This document shows positions 60,832 to 64,000 of a DNA stretch of 64,000 bases, piece after piece (within the stretch, counting starts at the first letter, position 1; each line of letters begins with the position of its first letter). The notes below the pieces were generated by a model that was not told the origin of the DNA, made no database searches, and worked only from the letters and a program-made list of their open reading frames with translations. The position numbers and the translations under genes were made by a program. Origin of the DNA: Bosea sp. 29B (GTDB lineage Bacteria > Pseudomonadota > Alphaproteobacteria > Rhizobiales > Beijerinckiaceae); assembly GCF_902506165.1 (NCBI RefSeq), contig NZ_LR733817.1:4139937-4203936 (forward strand), given 5' to 3'.

Positions 60832-62229
60832 TCAGGGGAGTGGAGATTTGATCGCCCGGCGGCAATCGGGGTTGCCCGACAGGATCCGGCGGCCGAGGCC
60901 GGCGAGGAAATCGACCTCCTCGGCCTTCAGCGTCAGCTTGTTGTGCAATTGCAGGATGCGGCTTCGTTCCGTGGGCGATTGAAGGTCGGACAGGGACAAG
61001 CGCACGATCGCGACCTGCAGCTGTCCGCACGGCGGCTGCGAGGCCGCGAGGGCGCAGCGCCAGCGGACCAGCCGCTCTCGCCAGCTCGCAGCCTCGCGAT
61101 CCAGCGCGTCGAGGCTGGCCCGGCTCGCATTGTCGATCATGGCGTCGACCGAGGCGGTGATCGTCTCCGGTGCGTCCGGGCCGTCGATCGCCTGGGACAT
61201 CTCGCCGCCGACCCGCATCGACGCGTCGGCCACGATGATGATAACGCGGCGCAGCCGCTGCGCGGCCGTCGCCGACACGAGCGCCGGTGCCGGCCCGTTC
61301 ATGGCCCGGATCAGGTTGCGCACTGCGAGATTGTCGACGAGGCCGCCATCGAGCAGCTTGAGATAATGCAGCTCCGGCTCGCGCGCATAGCGCGCCTGCG
61401 ACGCGCCGAGATGCCGGGCGAAGGCGGAGCGCCCCGCCGATGGCGCGCGGCTGCCGCCGGCGGATGGGCAGGTCGGATTGAAGTTCTCGAGCACGACCGG
61501 CGCGAACAGCACCGGCACCGCCGACGAGGCCACGACGGCATGGGCGAGCGGAAACGCGTCATAGTCGCTGCAGATCGCCTGGAAGCTGTCGCGGTCGAAG
61601 GGAAAGGGCGCGCGATTGTAGAGTTCCGTCGCATGCAGCAGCAGCCTTGGCCGCCCGGGCTGGTCGAGGTCGCCGAGCGTTGCGCCATGATAGAGATGTG
61701 TGTCGAGCCAGTCGGCGAGGCCCGAGAGGTCGTTGATGCCGCCGCGATAGCCGCGCAGCAGGTTTACCGGCGTGAAGCTGGTGCGCAGTGCGCCTTCCGG
61801 ATCCTGGTCGAGGAAGTCACGCCGGAAGGCTGGCAGACCCTGCGGGCCATGCAGGGCAAAATGCGCGGCGAGGATGCCGCCGCCGGAGACGCCCGCGACC
61901 GCGACGATCTCGTCGGCGAGCGAGCGGCCGGCATGGTCGGGCGCACGCTGCTCCGCCAACGCCGACAGAACGCCGTATCCGAAGGCGGCTGAGCGCGCGC
62001 CGCCGCCGGAAAGGGCGACCACGACCGCCGTGGAGCCGCCTTCGTTCGCCGAGGCAAACGAGCGGGCAGCCGAGATCGTCAGGGGGCGGCGCAGGTTCGA
62101 AGGCGGGTTGCTCGGGCTGGCGCAGGCGGCGAGACAGAGGCCTAGCAGCGTGAGGAGGAACAGATTCGCCACCGCTTGCCGGGAAGGCGAGCCGATCGGA
62201 TTTGTCCTCTGCGTGGGGGCAACCGCCAT
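60832..62229 (-). CDS. Patatin-like phospholipase lipoprotein
   Basis: 465 residues. Lipoprotein signal with lipobox 'LCLAACAS' (Cys36). Patatin motifs: oxyanion 'VALSGGGARSAAFGYGVL' (residues 71-88), nucleophile Ser115 in 'VAGVSGGGIL', and Asp294 in 'KLLDGGLVDN'. A Ser-Asp dyad lipase, attached to the outer or inner membrane and probably acting on phospholipids in the envelope. It follows DUF374 and the hydrolase on the same strand but with gaps over 130 nt. Confidence 0.9.
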   Translation of the reverse strand: MAVAPTQRTNPIGSPSRQAVANLFLLTLLGLCLAACASPSNPPSNLRRPLTISAARSFASANEGGSTAVVVALSGGGARSAAFGYGVLSALAEQRAPDHAGRSLADEIVAVAGVSGGGILAAHFALHGPQGLPAFRRDFLDQDPEGALRTSFTPVNLLRGYRGGINDLSGLADWLDTHLYHGATLGDLDQPGRPRLLLHATELYNRAPFPFDRDSFQAICSDYDAFPLAHAVVASSAVPVLFAPVVLENFNPTCPSAGGSRAPSAGRSAFARHLGASQARYAREPELHYLKLLDGGLVDNLAVRNLIRAMNGPAPALVSATAAQRLRRVIIIVADASMRVGGEMSQAIDGPDAPETITASVDAMIDNASRASLDALDREAASWRERLVRWRCALAASQPPCGQLQVAIVRLSLSDLQSPTERSRILQLHNKLTLKAEEVDFLAGLGRRILSGNPDCRRAIKSPLP

Positions 62230-62414
62230 GTCGCGCGCTTTCCGCCGCGCGACGTCGAATCGCCTGATGTCCCGCGAGCGCAGGACGTTTCGTCACCGCT
62301 CATTGTCCGAGCATTGCCGCCGTCAATTCAGAAAGCGCGGGGCACGCAACCCAACGCACAACGGCTGATCCTGCGCAGGATAGCGCGGCTCATTGCGGGG
62401 CAGTTTTGTGGAAA

Positions 62415-62489
62415 TGGTGGGCGGCACAGGGATCGAACCTGTGACCCCTCCCGTGTGAAGGGAGTGCTCTACCGCTGAGCTAGCCGCCC
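62415..62489 (-). tRNA. tRNA-Val (CAC)
   Basis: 75 nt including the encoded CCA. Acceptor arm GGGCGGC pairs with GCCGCCC; D-arm GCTCAGCGGTAGAGC; anticodon stem CTCCC/GGGAG with loop TTCACAC, giving anticodon CAC; T-arm CACAGGTTCGATCCCTGTG. Discriminator A before CCA. It reads the GUG valine codon. Confidence 0.96.
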
Positions 62490-62525
62490 GGACCGCGCTG
62501 TTCCTAGTGGGGTGCGCCGTCGCCG

Positions 62526-63224
62526 TCAAGAATGAGTAGCGAGGGCGGGTTCGCCGCCGGTCAGTTGCCGCACCGCCTGCGGCAGCTCGCTGAAGTGCTG
62601 GATCACCAGGTCGGGCGCGAGCGCCTCGACCGGCACGTCGGTATAGCCGAAGGGCACGCAGACCACAGGGATGCCGGCCGCGCGCGCCGTGTCCACATCG
62701 GTGCGCGAATCGCCGATCATCACCGCGCGGGCCGGATCGGCGCCGGCCTGTGCGATCGTCTGTGTGAGATGGCGCGGGTCGGGCTTGCAGAAGGCGAAGC
62801 TGTCGCGCCCTGCGACTGCCGCGAAGCGCTCGGTCAGGCCGACCGCATCGAGGAAGAGCTTCGTATGCAGGATCGGCTTGTTGGTGCAGACAGCGAAGAC
62901 GAAGCCATCGGCAGCGAGCGCGTCGAGCGCCGCGACGACGCCGTCATGGACATAGCTATAGTTGGCGGTCCCGGCGGCATAGATCGTCAGGAACTCCTGG
63001 AACAACTGCTCCAGCGTCTCGGGATCGAGCGGCCGGCCGCTGACCTTGAAGCCGCGCTCGATCAGCGCGCGCGCTCCCGCGCCGACCAGTTCGCGCGCCC
63101 GCTCGACCGGAAGGGCTGCCAGGCCCTCCTGTTCGAGGATGACGTTGAGCGTGCGCATGATGTCGGGGGCGGTCTCGGCGAGCGTGCCGTCGAGATCGAA
63201 GACGACGATCGGGGGAAGCGACAT
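62526..63224 (-). CDS. gph: HAD family phosphatase, phosphoglycolate phosphatase-like
   Basis: 232 residues from the ATG at 63224. HAD motif I 'VVFDLDGTLAETAPDI' (nucleophile Asp), motif II 'FAVCTNKP', motif III 'FCKPDPRHL' (Lys) and motif IV 'MIGDSRTDVDTA'. Matches Gph, which removes the phosphate of 2-phosphoglycolate. The upstream open frame to 63437 is non-coding. The symbol is likely but not proved, since many HAD enzymes look alike. Confidence 0.85.
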   Translation of the reverse strand: MSLPPIVVFDLDGTLAETAPDIMRTLNVILEQEGLAALPVERARELVGAGARALIERGFKVSGRPLDPETLEQLFQEFLTIYAAGTANYSYVHDGVVAALDALAADGFVFAVCTNKPILHTKLFLDAVGLTERFAAVAGRDSFAFCKPDPRHLTQTIAQAGADPARAVMIGDSRTDVDTARAAGIPVVCVPFGYTDVPVEALAPDLVIQHFSELPQAVRQLTGGEPALATHS

Positions 63225-63402
63225 GATCCATCCTGTGACGTGGCCATCCGCATAAAGGCCGGCCGGCGCGGCTTGGCAAGGCCTACCGGCGGGGCGCTTG
63301 CGCAACAGCGATGTCATCTCGTCGTGACCCTGCCGCAATCGCGATGATACGGCTCGGCCGGCATGATAGGGTGCGGACGAATCGTCAAAGGGGATCGTAG
63401 CG

Positions 63403-63804
63403 GTGCCGAAACTGTCGAGCTGTTCCAGAAGCTCCATTGGCCGTTCCTTGGCCCGGGCGCTGGGCGCCGGCCTGTTCCTCTTGCCGGCTTTCGGCGCGGC
63501 GCTTGCCGCGCCCTACGAGTTCGCGCCGGCGCCGCAGACCGATCTCAACCGCGTCTATCGCATCGACAAGGCGACCGGCGAGGTCGGGGCCTGCCAGTTC
63601 CAGCTCAAGGAGGGCGGTGTCGGCGTCACCGTCTGCTTCCCGGCGGGCGAGGGGGCCGGCCCGCAGGCGCCGAGCGACTATGTCCTCGTGCCCTCGCGCC
63701 ATGAGCGTGAAGGCGGCATCTTCCGCGCCAATGTCCGCACCGGCGAGCTCAGTGTCTGTTACGTCTTCGACGACAAGGTCGTCTGCACGCCGATGGTGAA
63801 GTAG
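63403..63804 (+). CDS. Small exported protein, 133 aa
   Basis: 133 residues from a GTG at 63403. N-terminal signal region 'ARALGAGLFLLPAFGAALAA', then a compact domain with four spread cysteines: 'VGACQFQLK', 'VTVCFPAG', 'LSVCYVFDDKVVCTP' and repeats 'YRIDKATGEVGACQF' / 'FRANVRTGELSVCYV' that look like two copies of one motif. Likely a disulfide-bonded periplasmic protein. No family. Confidence 0.75.
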   Translation: MPKLSSCSRSSIGRSLARALGAGLFLLPAFGAALAAPYEFAPAPQTDLNRVYRIDKATGEVGACQFQLKEGGVGVTVCFPAGEGAGPQAPSDYVLVPSRHEREGGIFRANVRTGELSVCYVFDDKVVCTPMVK

Positions 63805-63935
63805 CCCCGCCGCCGGGCTGGTGGCGAAACGGTAACTGCAATTTATTCACGGCGGCGATGCGGCGTTTGCTATCGGCAAGCGCTTGCGCCGCGTGCTAGA
63901 GCCCCGGCGACCCGCTCACCACGCCGGAGGCTCGC

Positions 63936-64000
63936 ATGCTGACGCTCAAGGATCCCTCGCTGCTGCGCACGCAGTGCCATGTCGACGGCGCCTGGATCGG
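63936..64000 (+). CDS. gabD: Succinate-semialdehyde dehydrogenase, N-terminal fragment
   Basis: Only the first 21 residues are in the window: MLTLKDPSLLRTQCHVDGAW. The 'DPSLLRTQC.VDGAW' pattern is the usual N-terminus of GabD, which oxidises succinate semialdehyde. A CGGAGG site precedes the ATG. The rest lies beyond the right edge. Confidence 0.75.
   Translation, partial: MLTLKDPSLLRTQCHVDGAWI

Overview
The window reads as chromosomal DNA of a GC-rich alphaproteobacterium of the order Hyphomicrobiales (Rhizobiales). The evidence is the set of families present: TAXI, TRAP and Bug solute receptors, an Omp25/31-like barrel, a porin-signature protein, a DUF1134 (EipA-like) protein, a DivJ/PleC-type kinase and many Lrp and GntR regulators. 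A Bosea-like organism is my best guess; this is an inference from family content, not from a marker gene. There is no phage, insertion sequence, CRISPR array or rRNA. One tRNA (Val, CAC) is present. Genes are dense, and many neighbours overlap by 4 nt (ATGA or GTGA), so many short operons are translationally coupled.

Layout. 0-6 kb: end of a Sel1-type gene, an exported trio (TAXI receptor, VasI/TagO-like protein, DsrE-like protein), a TauE/SafE exporter, an acetyltransferase, then cobS with a DUF1289 gene divergent from cobT. 6-10 kb: a GST divergent from an HxlR regulator, and a Bug receptor divergent from a GntR regulator coupled to an enolase-superfamily enzyme, with two TGATCAAA boxes between them. 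10-18 kb: a sensor kinase, a nuclease, an AEC carrier, an unlisted 49-aa membrane protein, then a coupled operon of GST, three tandem secreted paralogues and a uracil-DNA glycosylase, followed by a 3-hydroxyisobutyrate dehydrogenase-type enzyme and map. 18-21 kb: a polar amino-acid ABC system (receptor and two permeases, no ATPase) ending in an orphan ParD gene.

21-30 kb is a run of small regulator-target pairs, each with a readable palindrome: TetR with a small membrane protein, Lrp with an ornithine cyclodeaminase, TetR with an isochorismatase-fold protein. Then comes a coupled operon of a DCC protein, a saccharopine dehydrogenase-like protein, agmatinase and Lrp. 30-37 kb: two tandem, very similar TakP-type TRAP receptors, and a single TRAP permease pair in the opposite direction. 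37-46 kb: efflux carriers, a sarcosine oxidase-type enzyme, a soluble chemoreceptor with an internal PilZ domain, and an operon of a solute receptor and two Gfo/Idh/MocA dehydrogenases.

46-64 kb: a phospholipid operon (PlsC, CdsA, membrane protein, YnjF-like CDP-alcohol transferase), a cysteine synthase-like enzyme, MAPEG divergent from an AraC regulator, moaA, a DUF971 pair, an L,D-transpeptidase, an outer-membrane barrel, a two-component system, then envelope-related genes (DUF1134, DUF374 acyltransferase, an exported hydrolase, a patatin lipoprotein), tRNA-Val, a phosphoglycolate phosphatase-type HAD enzyme, and the start of gabD.

Most of the window is ordinary transport, regulation and envelope metabolism. 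The least explained parts are the three-paralogue operon at 14.3-15.7 kb, the PilZ-chemoreceptor fusion, the orphan ParD, and two kinds of intergenic inverted-repeat element, one of which supplies the moaA stop codon.
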